Assembly: GCF_001905735.1 (NCBI RefSeq)
Contig: NZ_LISW01000005.1
Location: 399,969-463,968, forward strand
Length of the DNA stretch: 64,000 nucleotides
Reading direction: 5' to 3'
From: Streptomyces sp. CB01249
GTDB lineage: Bacteria; Actinomycetota; Actinomycetes; Streptomycetales; Streptomycetaceae
Part shown: piece by piece, positions 57,098-64,000 of the stretch
How positions within the stretch are numbered: the stretch's first letter is position 1
Layout: the number at the start of each line of letters is the position of its first letter
Made by a program: the position numbers and the translations under genes
Notes under the pieces: model-generated
Database searches by the model: none
What the model was told of the DNA's origin: nothing
The model's input: only the letters and a program-made list of their open reading frames with translations

Positions 57098-57744
57098 CAA
57101 AAGTCCGTCTTGTCGTCTGCGTGAGTTTCCGGGGTGTCCGGTGCGTCCGGATCGAACGACGGCACACCCTCTGGCGTCTCGGCCTCGATCGCGTCCGCCT
57201 CGGGGAGGAAGGGCGCGAGCTCCGGGAGCTCATCCAGGCCACGCAGGCCCATCCGCTCCAGAAAGTAGTTCGTCGTCCTGTACAGGATCGCACCTGTTTC
57301 GGGTTCCGTGCCCGCCTCCTCGACCAGACCCCTCTGGAGCAGGGTCCGCATGACCCCGTCACAGTTCACCCCGCGCACCGCAGAGACCCGCGACCGGCTC
57401 ACCGGCTGCCGGTACGCGACCACCGCCAGGGTCTCCAGGGCCGCCTGGGTCAGCCGGGCGTGCTGGCCGTCCAGGACGAAGCCCTCGACCGCCGCCGCGT
57501 ACGCGGGCCGGGTGTAGAAGCGCCAGCCGCCCGCGACGAGCCGGAGGTCGAAGCCGCGCCCCTGCGCGGTGTACTCGTCGGCCAGCTCCCGCAGCGCGGC
57601 GGCGACGGCCCGCCGGGGGCGCTCGAGGATCTTGGCGAGGTGTTCCTCGGTGGCGGGCTCGTCCACGACCATCAGGACGGCCTCCAGGGCGGGCTTGAGG
57701 TCGAGCTCCGCGACCGCGGAGCCGTCGGGGTGGTGCTCGCTCAT
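57097..57744 (-). CDS. scpB: Segregation and condensation protein B
   Basis: A 215-residue ScpB with two winged-helix domains (LKPALEAVLMVVDEPATEEH; LTQAALETLAVVAYRQPVSR; VNCDGVMRTLLQRGLVEEAG) and an acidic C-terminal tail. With ScpA and the SMC ATPase it forms the condensin that compacts and separates chromosomes. The start overlaps the scpA stop as ATGA, and the stop overlaps the rluB start. The order parA - small gene - scpA - scpB - rluB is widely conserved in actinobacteria. Confidence 0.95.
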   Translation of the reverse strand: MSEHHPDGSAVAELDLKPALEAVLMVVDEPATEEHLAKILERPRRAVAAALRELADEYTAQGRGFDLRLVAGGWRFYTRPAYAAAVEGFVLDGQHARLTQAALETLAVVAYRQPVSRSRVSAVRGVNCDGVMRTLLQRGLVEEAGTEPETGAILYRTTNYFLERMGLRGLDELPELAPFLPEADAIEAETPEGVPSFDPDAPDTPETHADDKTDF

Positions 57745-58721
57745 GGCGTCTCGTCCTCCGGGGTCTCGGGGCCGTCCGGGGCGTCCGGGGCCTCCTGGTC
57801 GAATTCGTCCGTCACGACGGGCTCGGCGCCCGCCTCACCGGCCCAGCGCACCGTCAGCTCGCCGAGCGCCACCTCCTGGTCCAGGGCGACGGCCTTCTCC
57901 CGGTACAGCTCCAGCAGGGCGAGGAAGCGGGCGACGACGGTGAGGGTGTCCGGCGCGTCCTCGGTGAGCGCCCGGAAGCTCATCTCGCCGGCCTCGCGGA
58001 CCCGGGCGACCACGATGCCCGCCTGCTCGCGGACGCTGACCAGGGGGGCGTGGATGTGGTCGACGTACACCTGCGGCGCGGGCTTCGGCTGCATCGCCTT
58101 CACGGCGAGCCGGGCGAAGCCCTCGGCGCCGATGCTGATGACGACGTCCGGCAGCAGTGCGGCGTGGTGCGGTTCGAGGCCGACGGTACGGGGGAAGCGG
58201 CGGGCCTCCGATTCGAGCCGGCCGCTGAAGATGTCGGCGACGCGCTTGTACGCGCGGTACTGGAGGAGCCGCGCGAAGAGCAGGTCCCTGGCCTCCAGGA
58301 GCGCGAGGTCCGCCTCGTCCTCCACCTCGGCGGCGGGGAGCAGCCGGGCGGCCTTCAGGTCGAGGAGGGTCGCGGCGACCACCAGGAACTCGGTCGTCTG
58401 GTCCAGGTCCCAGTCGGGGCCCATCGCCCGGATGTGGGCCATGAACTCGTCGGTGACCTTGGACAGGGCGACCTCGGTCACGTCCAGCTTGTGCTTGGAG
58501 ATGAGCTGGAGGAGCAGGTCGAAGGGGCCCTCGAAGTTCGCGAGCCGGACTGTGAACCGGCCGTCGTCGGGGGCGGGCGCCGCTTCGGGGACCTCCTCCT
58601 CCGGCGCGGGCGGCTCGGCCGGCGGTGCCTCAGCCGGGGCCTCCACGGGCACGTCCCCCGCCCCCGGCCCGCGCCCCAGGGGGCGGCGGGCGGTGCGGGC
58701 GGGCTCGTCGGGTGTCGGCAT
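57741..58721 (-). CDS. scpA: Segregation and condensation protein A (kleisin)
   Basis: A 326-residue ScpA. After a Pro/Glu/Ala-rich extension of about 50 residues, the kleisin begins with FTVRLANFEGPFDLLLQLIS and KHKLDVTEVALSKVTDEFMA. It continues with FLVVAATLLDLKAARLLP and ends in a winged helix near residue 250 (ALTEDAPDTLTVVARFLALL), which contacts SMC. It bridges SMC heads and binds ScpB. The start lies 94 bp beyond the stop of the upstream small gene, on the same strand. Confidence 0.95.
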   Translation of the reverse strand: MPTPDEPARTARRPLGRGPGAGDVPVEAPAEAPPAEPPAPEEEVPEAAPAPDDGRFTVRLANFEGPFDLLLQLISKHKLDVTEVALSKVTDEFMAHIRAMGPDWDLDQTTEFLVVAATLLDLKAARLLPAAEVEDEADLALLEARDLLFARLLQYRAYKRVADIFSGRLESEARRFPRTVGLEPHHAALLPDVVISIGAEGFARLAVKAMQPKPAPQVYVDHIHAPLVSVREQAGIVVARVREAGEMSFRALTEDAPDTLTVVARFLALLELYREKAVALDQEVALGELTVRWAGEAGAEPVVTDEFDQEAPDAPDGPETPEDETP

Positions 58722-58815
58722 GGAGATCCAGGGTGCGCGGGACGGGATACGGCGGCGGGCGGCGGCCCGTACGGAAGGGGCATGCCTTCCGGGCAGGCTA
58801 CCGGCGCCGTACCGG

Positions 58816-59400
58816 TCAGCGGCCGCGCAGCCGTCGTACGAGGATGCTCGCGTCGCCGCGCGATTCCAGGTCCGCCAGGACGACGGCGACCGCCTCGCGG
58901 ACGATCCGGCCCCGGTCCACGGCGAGGCCGTGCTCGCCGCGCAGGACGAGGCGCGCGTGCTCCAGGTCCATCAGCTCCTCGGCGGAGACGTAGACCGTGA
59001 TCTTCTCGTCGTGGCGCTCGCGGCCGCTGGGGCGGCGGTTCGCACCGCGTCCGCCGCCGCGCCTGCGCTGCTGCTGCACGACGGGCGCCGGGGCGGGTTC
59101 GGCGGGCTGCTGCGGGCGGCGGCCGGCCTGGGCGGCGACGGCGACCCGGTCGGCCTCGGCGGACCGGCTGCGCGAGTCGCCCGCGTCGGCGGCGGCCGCC
59201 GCGTGCTCCGGGCGGGCGGGCGCGGTGCCGGGGTCCGGGGCGGTCTCCCCCGGCGCCTCGGCCCCGGGTTCGTTCTCACCGGCCGGAGCCGGGACCCGGG
59301 CCTCGCCGTTCGCCTTGCGCCTCCGCTCCGCGGGCGACGAGGACTGCAGCCCCATCCCCCCGGTCGTACGGAACAGTTCGTCGGCCCCGGGCAGACTCAC
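58816..59400 (-). CDS. Small protein with possible ribbon-helix-helix-like C-terminus, partner of ParA-type ATPase
   Basis: A 194-residue protein. The first ~125 residues are low-complexity and probably disordered (PGAEAPGETAPDPGTAPARP), ending in a basic RRRGGGRGANRRPSGRERHD patch. The C-terminal ~65 residues are ordered (KITVYVSAEELMDLEHARLV; VDRGRIVREAVAVVLADLES) and look like an RHH-type or other small DNA-binding module. The GTG start (VSLPGADELFRTTGG) overlaps the parA stop as GTGA; a GTG four codons earlier is the alternative. By position it could load or anchor the ParA-like ATPase on DNA, a guess from context. Confidence 0.75.
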   Translation of the reverse strand: MSLPGADELFRTTGGMGLQSSSPAERRRKANGEARVPAPAGENEPGAEAPGETAPDPGTAPARPEHAAAAADAGDSRSRSAEADRVAVAAQAGRRPQQPAEPAPAPVVQQQRRRGGGRGANRRPSGRERHDEKITVYVSAEELMDLEHARLVLRGEHGLAVDRGRIVREAVAVVLADLESRGDASILVRRLRGR

Positions 59401-60557
59401 TCGGCGTGACACCGGGCGAGCACCTCCCTGGCGAGCTGGCGATAGGCGGCGGCACCGACCGAGTTGGAGGCGTACGTGGTGATGGGCTCACCGGCGACCG
59501 TGGTCTCCGGGAAGCGGACCGTGCGCCCGATGACCGTGTGGTAGACGTGGTCGTCGAACGCCTCGACCACCCGTGCCAGGACCTCGCGGCTGTGCACCGT
59601 ACGGGAGTCGTACATGGTGGCGAGGATGCCGTCGAGCTCCAGCTCCGGGTTGAGCCGCTCCTGGACCTTCTCGATCGTCTCGGTGAGCAGCGCCACCCCG
59701 CGCAGCGCGAAGAACTCGCACTCGAGCGGGACTATCACCTTGTGCGCGGCGGTCAGCGCGTTCACCGTGAGCAGGCCGAGCGAGGGCTGACAGTCGATGA
59801 CGATGTAGTCGTAGTCGGCCATCAGCGGCTTCAGGGCGCGCTGGAGCGTCGACTCGCGGGCCACCTCGCTGACGAGCTGCACCTCGGCGGCGGAGAGGTC
59901 GATGTTGCTGGGGAGCAGGTCCATGTTGGGGACCGCGGTCTTCAGCAGGACCTCGTCGGCCGCCATGCCCCGCTCCATGAGCAGGTTGTAGACGGTGAGG
60001 TCGAGCTCCATCGGGTTGACCCCGAGGCCGACCGAGAGGGCACCCTGCGGGTCGAAGTCGACCAGCAGGACGCGCCGTCCGTACTCGGCGAGCGCGGCAC
60101 CCAGGTTGATGGTCGACGTGGTCTTGCCGACGCCGCCCTTCTGGTTGCACATCGCGATGATCTTCGCGGGGCCGTGGTCGGTCAGCGGGCCCGGGATCGG
60201 GAAGTAGGGCAGGGGGCGGCCGGTCGGGCCGATCCGCTCGCGGCGCTGCCGGGCGGCGTCCGGCGCGAGCGTGGCCGCGTACTCCGGGTCGGGCTCGTAC
60301 TCGGCGTCGGGGTCGTAGAAATGCGCCTGGGGCGTCTCGGCGAAGTCGGCGAGGGGGGCGGTGTCCCGGCCACTCTCGTTGCCGGCCATGGCGTTCACGT
60401 GTAGGCCGTCCATCATCTGGGGGGCTGTCGTCATGTGCTGGTGGGTGGAGAAGGTGCGGACAGCGACGGAGCCGACAGCCTCCAGCCCGTTCGGGCTCTG
60501 GCCCCGTGCAGGCATCCCTGGTTGAACACCCCCGGGAGTAATTGTCGACTCATTCAC
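59397..60557 (-). CDS. parA: ParA/Soj-family ATPase
   Basis: A 386-residue ParA-type ATPase with a deviant Walker A, IIAMCNQKGGVGKTTSTINL, the A-prime motif VLLVDFDPQGALSVGLG and Walker B DYIVIDCQPSLGLL. A ~100-residue N-terminal extension without a known fold precedes it. The protein is not the main ParA of the chromosome, because no parB or parS lies here; it belongs to the scpA-scpB-rluB group and probably helps place or load condensin or DNA. The GTG start has GGAGG about 11 nt upstream. A 258-bp promoter region lies before it. Confidence 0.9.
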   Translation of the reverse strand: MNESTITPGGVQPGMPARGQSPNGLEAVGSVAVRTFSTHQHMTTAPQMMDGLHVNAMAGNESGRDTAPLADFAETPQAHFYDPDAEYEPDPEYAATLAPDAARQRRERIGPTGRPLPYFPIPGPLTDHGPAKIIAMCNQKGGVGKTTSTINLGAALAEYGRRVLLVDFDPQGALSVGLGVNPMELDLTVYNLLMERGMAADEVLLKTAVPNMDLLPSNIDLSAAEVQLVSEVARESTLQRALKPLMADYDYIVIDCQPSLGLLTVNALTAAHKVIVPLECEFFALRGVALLTETIEKVQERLNPELELDGILATMYDSRTVHSREVLARVVEAFDDHVYHTVIGRTVRFPETTVAGEPITTYASNSVGAAAYRQLAREVLARCHAE

Positions 60558-60814
60558 AAGTCGTCTTACCTCCTTGGACGTGACCAGGAAACTTATCGAT
60601 AGGTCAGCGTGGCACCATGCCGACGATTGGCGACTCTATGGCGTGTCCCCTGTCCGCAGCAACACAATCCGCCGGACCCGGCCCGTTGTGTCGGCAATCG
60701 AACGCCCCGCTGTCAAGGGCGCGCAACCCTCGGTACACACTTTTCCCGAGTGTACGAAACGGTTAAAGGGTTACGTTCGAGACGAGTTGCTCGGGGGCGC
60801 GCGCGGCCCCGGCA
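60558..60814. promoter_or_regulatory. parA promoter region
   Basis: This part of the 326-bp gap between parA and ald holds no ORF with coding bias. It is relatively AT-rich near 60590-60600 and 60733-60780. I looked for a parS-like TGTTTCACGTGAAACA and found none. Confidence 0.5.
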
Positions 60815-60856
60815 TGCGTCCGGCCGGACCTTGACGGCAAGGTCCGGCCGGACGCA
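60815..60856. terminator. Hairpin terminator of ald
   Basis: A perfect 19-bp stem with the loop ACGG lies 27 bp beyond the ald stop on the minus strand and upstream of the parA promoter region. Confidence 0.88.
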
Positions 60857-60883
60857 CGGAGTTGACGAAGCGGTTGACCCGGG

Positions 60884-61999
60884 TCAGCCGATGAGCGTGT
60901 TCAGGTCGACGTGGTCGAGGCCGTGTGCCTCGGCCACCTCGCGGTAAACGACCTGTCCGTCATGGGTGTTGAGGCCCTTGGCGAGCGCGGCGTCCCGGCG
61001 CAGCGCCTCCACCCAGCCCCGGTTCGCAAGCTCCACGATGTACGGCAGCGTCGCGTTGGTGAGGGCGTACGTCGAGGTGTTGGGCACCGCGCCGGGCATG
61101 TTCGCGACGCAGTAGAAGACCGAGTCGTGGACCTGGAAGGTCGGCTCGGCGTGCGTCGTGGGGTGCGAGTCCTCGAAGCAGCCGCCCTGATCAATTGCAA
61201 TGTCGACAAGTACACTTCCGGGCTTCATCTTGGCGACGAGCTCGTTGGTGACCAACTTCGGGGCCTTGGCGCCGGGGATCAGCACGGCACCGACGACGAG
61301 GTCGGCCTCGACCACGGCCTTCTCCAGCTCGAAGGCGTTGGAGACGACGGTCTGCACCTTGGTGCCGAAGACCTTGTCCGCCTCGCGGAGCTTGTTGATG
61401 TCCTTGTCGAGCAGCGTGACGTGGAAGCCGAGGCCCACCGCGATCTGGGTGGCGTTCCAGCCGGAGACACCGCCGCCGATGACGACGGCGCGGCCGGCCG
61501 CCGTACCGGGGACTCCGCCCGGCAGCACGCCGCGGCCGCCGGCCGAGCGCATCAGGTGGTACGCACCGACCTGCGGGGCCAGCCGGCCCGCGACCTCGGA
61601 CATCGGGGCGAGCAGCGGCAGCGCGCGGTTCGCCGTCTCGACGGTCTCGTACGCGATGGCGGTGGTGCCCGACTCCAGGAGCGCGTCCGTGCACGCGCGG
61701 GAGGCCGCGAGGTGCAGGTAGGTGAAGAGGGTCTGGCCCTTGCGGAGGCGGTGGTACTCCTCGGCGACCGGCTCCTTGACCTTGAGCAGCAGGTCGGCGG
61801 CGGCCCAGACCTCGTCGGCGGTGGGCAGGATCTCCGCCCCCGCCGCGACGTACTCCTCGTCCGTGATGGACGAGCCCGCTCCGGCGTTCCGCTCGACGAC
61901 GACCTGGTGGCCGTGACGGACGAGCTCATGCACACCGGCAGGCGTGATCGCCACGCGGAACTCGTTGTTCTTGACTTCGCGGGGGATGCCGACCTTCAT
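60884..61999 (-). CDS. ald: Alanine dehydrogenase
   Basis: A 371-residue alanine dehydrogenase, the usual family length. It begins MKVGIPREVKNNEFRVAITP. The substrate-binding Lys and His lie in DLLLKVKEPVAEEY and LFTYLHLAAS, and the catalytic Asp in VDIAIDQGGCFEDSHPTTHA. The Rossmann motif is AVVIGGGVSGWNATQIAVGL. It interconverts L-alanine and pyruvate plus ammonia with NAD, and is a nitrogen- and redox-responsive enzyme in actinobacteria. A GTG three codons upstream is an alternative start. The AT-rich upstream region has no regulator gene next to it. Confidence 0.97.
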   Translation of the reverse strand: MKVGIPREVKNNEFRVAITPAGVHELVRHGHQVVVERNAGAGSSITDEEYVAAGAEILPTADEVWAAADLLLKVKEPVAEEYHRLRKGQTLFTYLHLAASRACTDALLESGTTAIAYETVETANRALPLLAPMSEVAGRLAPQVGAYHLMRSAGGRGVLPGGVPGTAAGRAVVIGGGVSGWNATQIAVGLGFHVTLLDKDINKLREADKVFGTKVQTVVSNAFELEKAVVEADLVVGAVLIPGAKAPKLVTNELVAKMKPGSVLVDIAIDQGGCFEDSHPTTHAEPTFQVHDSVFYCVANMPGAVPNTSTYALTNATLPYIVELANRGWVEALRRDAALAKGLNTHDGQVVYREVAEAHGLDHVDLNTLIG

Positions 62000-62141
62000 G
62001 TCGATCACGGTCCTTGGCTCAGAGGATAATCCGGGCACAGCAATGCAAAAAGGGTAGATGCATCGCATGTGAAGGCACCGCGAACGGCCGCGGTACAGCC
62101 AGTCTAATGAAGGGCTTCCCGCTGTCTAGCCTTGCAAAGCA

Positions 62142-64000
62142 TTATTTTTCCGAGCAAGCACTGCCGGTTTCGCAGGTCGCGCCCGCTTCACCCAGCAATC
62201 TGTCGGCCGCACCCCGGTGCAGCCCCGCCGCCGCGGGGTCACCGAGCCGGTCCAGGGTGTCCGCGAGCCGCAGCTCAAGCGCCGCCTGCAGCCGTACGTC
62301 CTTGGCCCGCCGCGCCCACTCCACCGCCTCCCGGCAGGTGCGCAGCGACTCCTGCGGCCGGCCCGCGTACTCCTGGACCCGGGCCATCTCGCTGAGCGCC
62401 CGCGCCTGGGCCGCGAGGTCGCCCAGCCTGCGGTGGCCCGCCGCGGCGGCGCGCCAGTTCCGCAGCGCCTCGCCGTACCGCCCAGCGTAGGTGTGGACGG
62501 TGCCGAGGCGCCCGTACAGGCGCGCCGCCTCGGCGGGCTCGCCCTGGGTGAGGCGCTGGGCGAGCGCCCGTCCGTACCAGTCGGAGGCCCGGTGGTAGTC
62601 GCCCAGCTCCGCGTAGGCGCCGCCCACGGACTCCATCGCCCGCCCGGTGGCGTACGGGTCCTTCGCGGCCCGCCCGGCGTCCAGCGCGTCCCGGTAGCGG
62701 GCCAGCGCCTCGCGGGTGCGGCCGGTCCCGGCGTCCAGGTCGGCCAGGTTGAGCAGGGCCGCCGCCCGCTCGCGGGGCAGGTCGCGGCGCTCGGCGACGG
62801 CCAGCACCAGGCCGTGCAGGGCGTAGAGGTCGGGAGCTGCGGCGTCGGTGCCCTCGTGCGCGGCGAGCGCCCGCACCAGCGCGGCGACCAGGCGGCGGGC
62901 CAGCGTGTCGAGGTCCCCGTCCTCGACGGCGATCCGGGCGGAGGCGAGCAGGGCGGGCCTGCGGGCGCGCAGCCAGGCGGCGGCGGTCTCCGGGTCCGGG
63001 AAGCGCAGGGTGCGCGGGAGGCCGGCCAGCTTGCGGCGGGACGGCGAGCCCTCGGGGTCCGTGATGGCGCGGCAGGACTGGAGGAGGCGCACGGTGCGCT
63101 CCAGCATCCTGGCCCGGGCGAGCTGGATCTCGGCGGGGCGGTCCCGGTCCTCCAGGAGCGCCCGCAGCAGCCCGGCGAGGCAGCCCGGCACCTCGTACTG
63201 CGGTTCGCCGGTGCCCTCGCGGCGCAGCAGGCCGAGGGTGACGAAATCGTCCAGGGTGGTCCGGGCCGCCGAGACGGAGCATCCGGCCAGTGCGGAGGCG
63301 GTGTGGGCGTCGGCGAGGCCGCCGGGGGCGAGGGAGAGCAGTCGCAGTATCCGGGCGGGGGTGGCCGGGAGGGAGTCGTGGACGAGGCGGAAGGCGCGGG
63401 TCAGCGGGCGCGTCCCGGCGGGCAGTTCGGGGTCGTCCGGCAGCGCGCGCAGCTGCCGTCCGGCGTCGGCCACGGAGGCGGTCGGGCGGGCGGCGAGCCA
63501 GCCGCCGATGAGGACCAGGGCGGCCGGCTGCCCGCCGCACTCCTCGGCCACGGTCTGGGCGGTCAGCGGGTCGACGGTGATCCTGACCTGGCCGGTGGCG
63601 CGGCCGAGGAGCTGGACGGCGGAGCCCGTGTCCAGGCCGCCGATGGTGCAGGGCCGGACGCCGGGGATCCCGGTGAGCGGGCCCTCGGAGGTGGCGACGA
63701 CGAGGCAGTCCGGGTTGTCGGGGAGGAGCGGGTCGACCTGTTCGGCGTCCGCGGCGTCGTCCAGGAGGAGCAGGACCCGGCGGACGGCCAGGGCCTCGCG
63801 GACGATTTCGCCCAGTTCGTCGGCGTCGGCGCCGGGCGGCCCGGTCAGACCGAGCCCGCCGAGGAGGTCGCGGGCGGCGCGCTCCGGAGGGACGGGGCCG
63901 CCGCCGGTCTCGGCGAGCCGGACGCGGAGCAGGCCGTCGGGGTAGTCGCCGGTTTCGAGGAGCCGGCGGGCGAGTTCGGAGGCGAGCGCGGTGCGGCCGG
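62142..64000 (-). CDS. NB-ARC/TPR regulatory protein (5' end beyond the window)
   Basis: At least 618 residues of a large protein that runs off the right edge. The most upstream visible part is an NB-ARC-type NTPase: the tail of a P-loop (GRTALASELARRL), then VLLLLDDAADAEQVDPLLP as Walker B, then CLVVATSEGPLTGIPG and ECGGQPAALVLIGGWLA. A winged-helix-like region follows (LRLLSLAPGGLADAHTASAL). The C-terminal ~280 residues are TPR repeats (AALLNLADLDAGTGRTREAL; AYAELGDYHRASDWYGRALA; ARVQEYAGRPQESLRTCREA). This is the STAND/AfsR-like layout; whether a SARP or other DNA-binding domain begins the protein cannot be seen. The coding frame continues open past 63551 to the edge. The function is unknown. 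Confidence 0.85.
   Translation of the reverse strand, partial: GRTALASELARRLLETGDYPDGLLRVRLAETGGGPVPPERAARDLLGGLGLTGPPGADADELGEIVREALAVRRVLLLLDDAADAEQVDPLLPDNPDCLVVATSEGPLTGIPGVRPCTIGGLDTGSAVQLLGRATGQVRITVDPLTAQTVAEECGGQPAALVLIGGWLAARPTASVADAGRQLRALPDDPELPAGTRPLTRAFRLVHDSLPATPARILRLLSLAPGGLADAHTASALAGCSVSAARTTLDDFVTLGLLRREGTGEPQYEVPGCLAGLLRALLEDRDRPAEIQLARARMLERTVRLLQSCRAITDPEGSPSRRKLAGLPRTLRFPDPETAAAWLRARRPALLASARIAVEDGDLDTLARRLVAALVRALAAHEGTDAAAPDLYALHGLVLAVAERRDLPRERAAALLNLADLDAGTGRTREALARYRDALDAGRAAKDPYATGRAMESVGGAYAELGDYHRASDWYGRALAQRLTQGEPAEAARLYGRLGTVHTYAGRYGEALRNWRAAAAGHRRLGDLAAQARALSEMARVQEYAGRPQESLRTCREAVEWARRAKDVRLQAALELRLADTLDRLGDPAAAGLHRGAADRLLGEAGATCETGSACSEK

Noticed and set aside
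60558..60883. Possible parS centromere beside parA
   Set aside because: No copy or near copy of TGTTTCACGTGAAACA is present. The only strong palindrome is the 19-bp hairpin that fits a terminator for ald.
1..64000. Biosynthetic gene cluster, prophage, integrase or tRNA-linked island
   Set aside because: No polyketide or peptide synthase, phage structural gene, integrase, or tRNA cloverleaf was recognised. The content looks like conserved core chromosome with ordinary accessory genes.

Overview
The window is high-GC actinobacterial chromosome and almost certainly Streptomyces. Coding sequences show very strong third-position GC bias and many GTG starts, and neighbouring genes are often coupled by 4-bp stop/start overlaps. 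The secreted enzymes are Streptomyces types: a streptogrisin B-like protease, a prokaryotic phospholipase A2 and an SGNH lipase. From memory, the gene order hmgA ... SGNH lipase ... dnaE2 ... sepF ... der-cmk-tyrA-aroH ... rluB-scpB-scpA-parA-ald resembles the SCO1690-SCO1774 core region of S. coelicolor. That synteny was not checked by alignment.

Layout. 1-8.8 kb: a partial soxR, a MaoC hydratase and its TetR sharing an operator, an acyl-CoA dehydrogenase divergent from a second TetR, an EamA exporter, an aldehyde/alcohol dehydrogenase operon and an orphan sugar-type ABC ATPase. 8.9-13.8 kb: a tightly coupled envelope operon (beta-helix protein, lipoprotein, polytopic membrane protein) followed by a TetR. 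13.9-18.0 kb: hmgA, a HutC-type GntR, a Type ISP-like fragment and a TetR with a palindromic operator. 18.2-23.5 kb: SGNH lipase, GntR, tandem GNAT, DUF402, a methyltransferase-NUDIX fusion and a second lipase. 23.7-28.2 kb: a dnaE2/imuB-like mutasome pair with an upstream LexA-type box. 28.4-31.6 kb: two membrane-linked hypothetical proteins, phospholipase A2 and a SprB-like protease. 31.7-37.2 kb: an operon of two flavin monooxygenases, an FAD/NAD(P)-binding protein and a DUF1684 protein, with a small coupled upstream ORF and a divergent Cys-ended leader peptide. 37.4-43.8 kb: a DUF5685 protein with an extremely Cys-rich tail, sepF, gcdH, an MFS exporter and a PAP2 protein. 43.9-50.7 kb: an I78 inhibitor, two hypotheticals and the aroH-tyrA-cmk-plsC-der series, interrupted by a MITE-like element. 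50.9-55.8 kb: an NAD-metabolism operon pnuC-nadR-nrtR-ADP-ribosylglycohydrolase-nucleotidyltransferase under a perfect NrtR-type palindrome, facing a second nucleotidyltransferase. 55.9-60.6 kb: parA, a small possibly DNA-binding protein, scpA, scpB and rluB. 60.9-64 kb: alanine dehydrogenase and a partial NB-ARC/TPR protein.

The most interesting reading is regulatory. A 17-bp palindrome (AAYTAGC...GYTAGTT) recurs at three distant loci (3.08, 7.34 and 40.6 kb), all in front of acyl-CoA or aldehyde dehydrogenase genes; one copy lies beside a TetR gene, which suggests a small catabolic regulon. Other self-contained signals are the NrtR operator, the LexA box before dnaE2, an exact 16-bp repeat before both maoC and its tetR, and a 20-bp near-palindrome before another tetR.

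No tRNA, rRNA, CRISPR array, integrase or prophage was seen. The only mobile-looking item is the small inverted-repeat element between tyrA and cmk.
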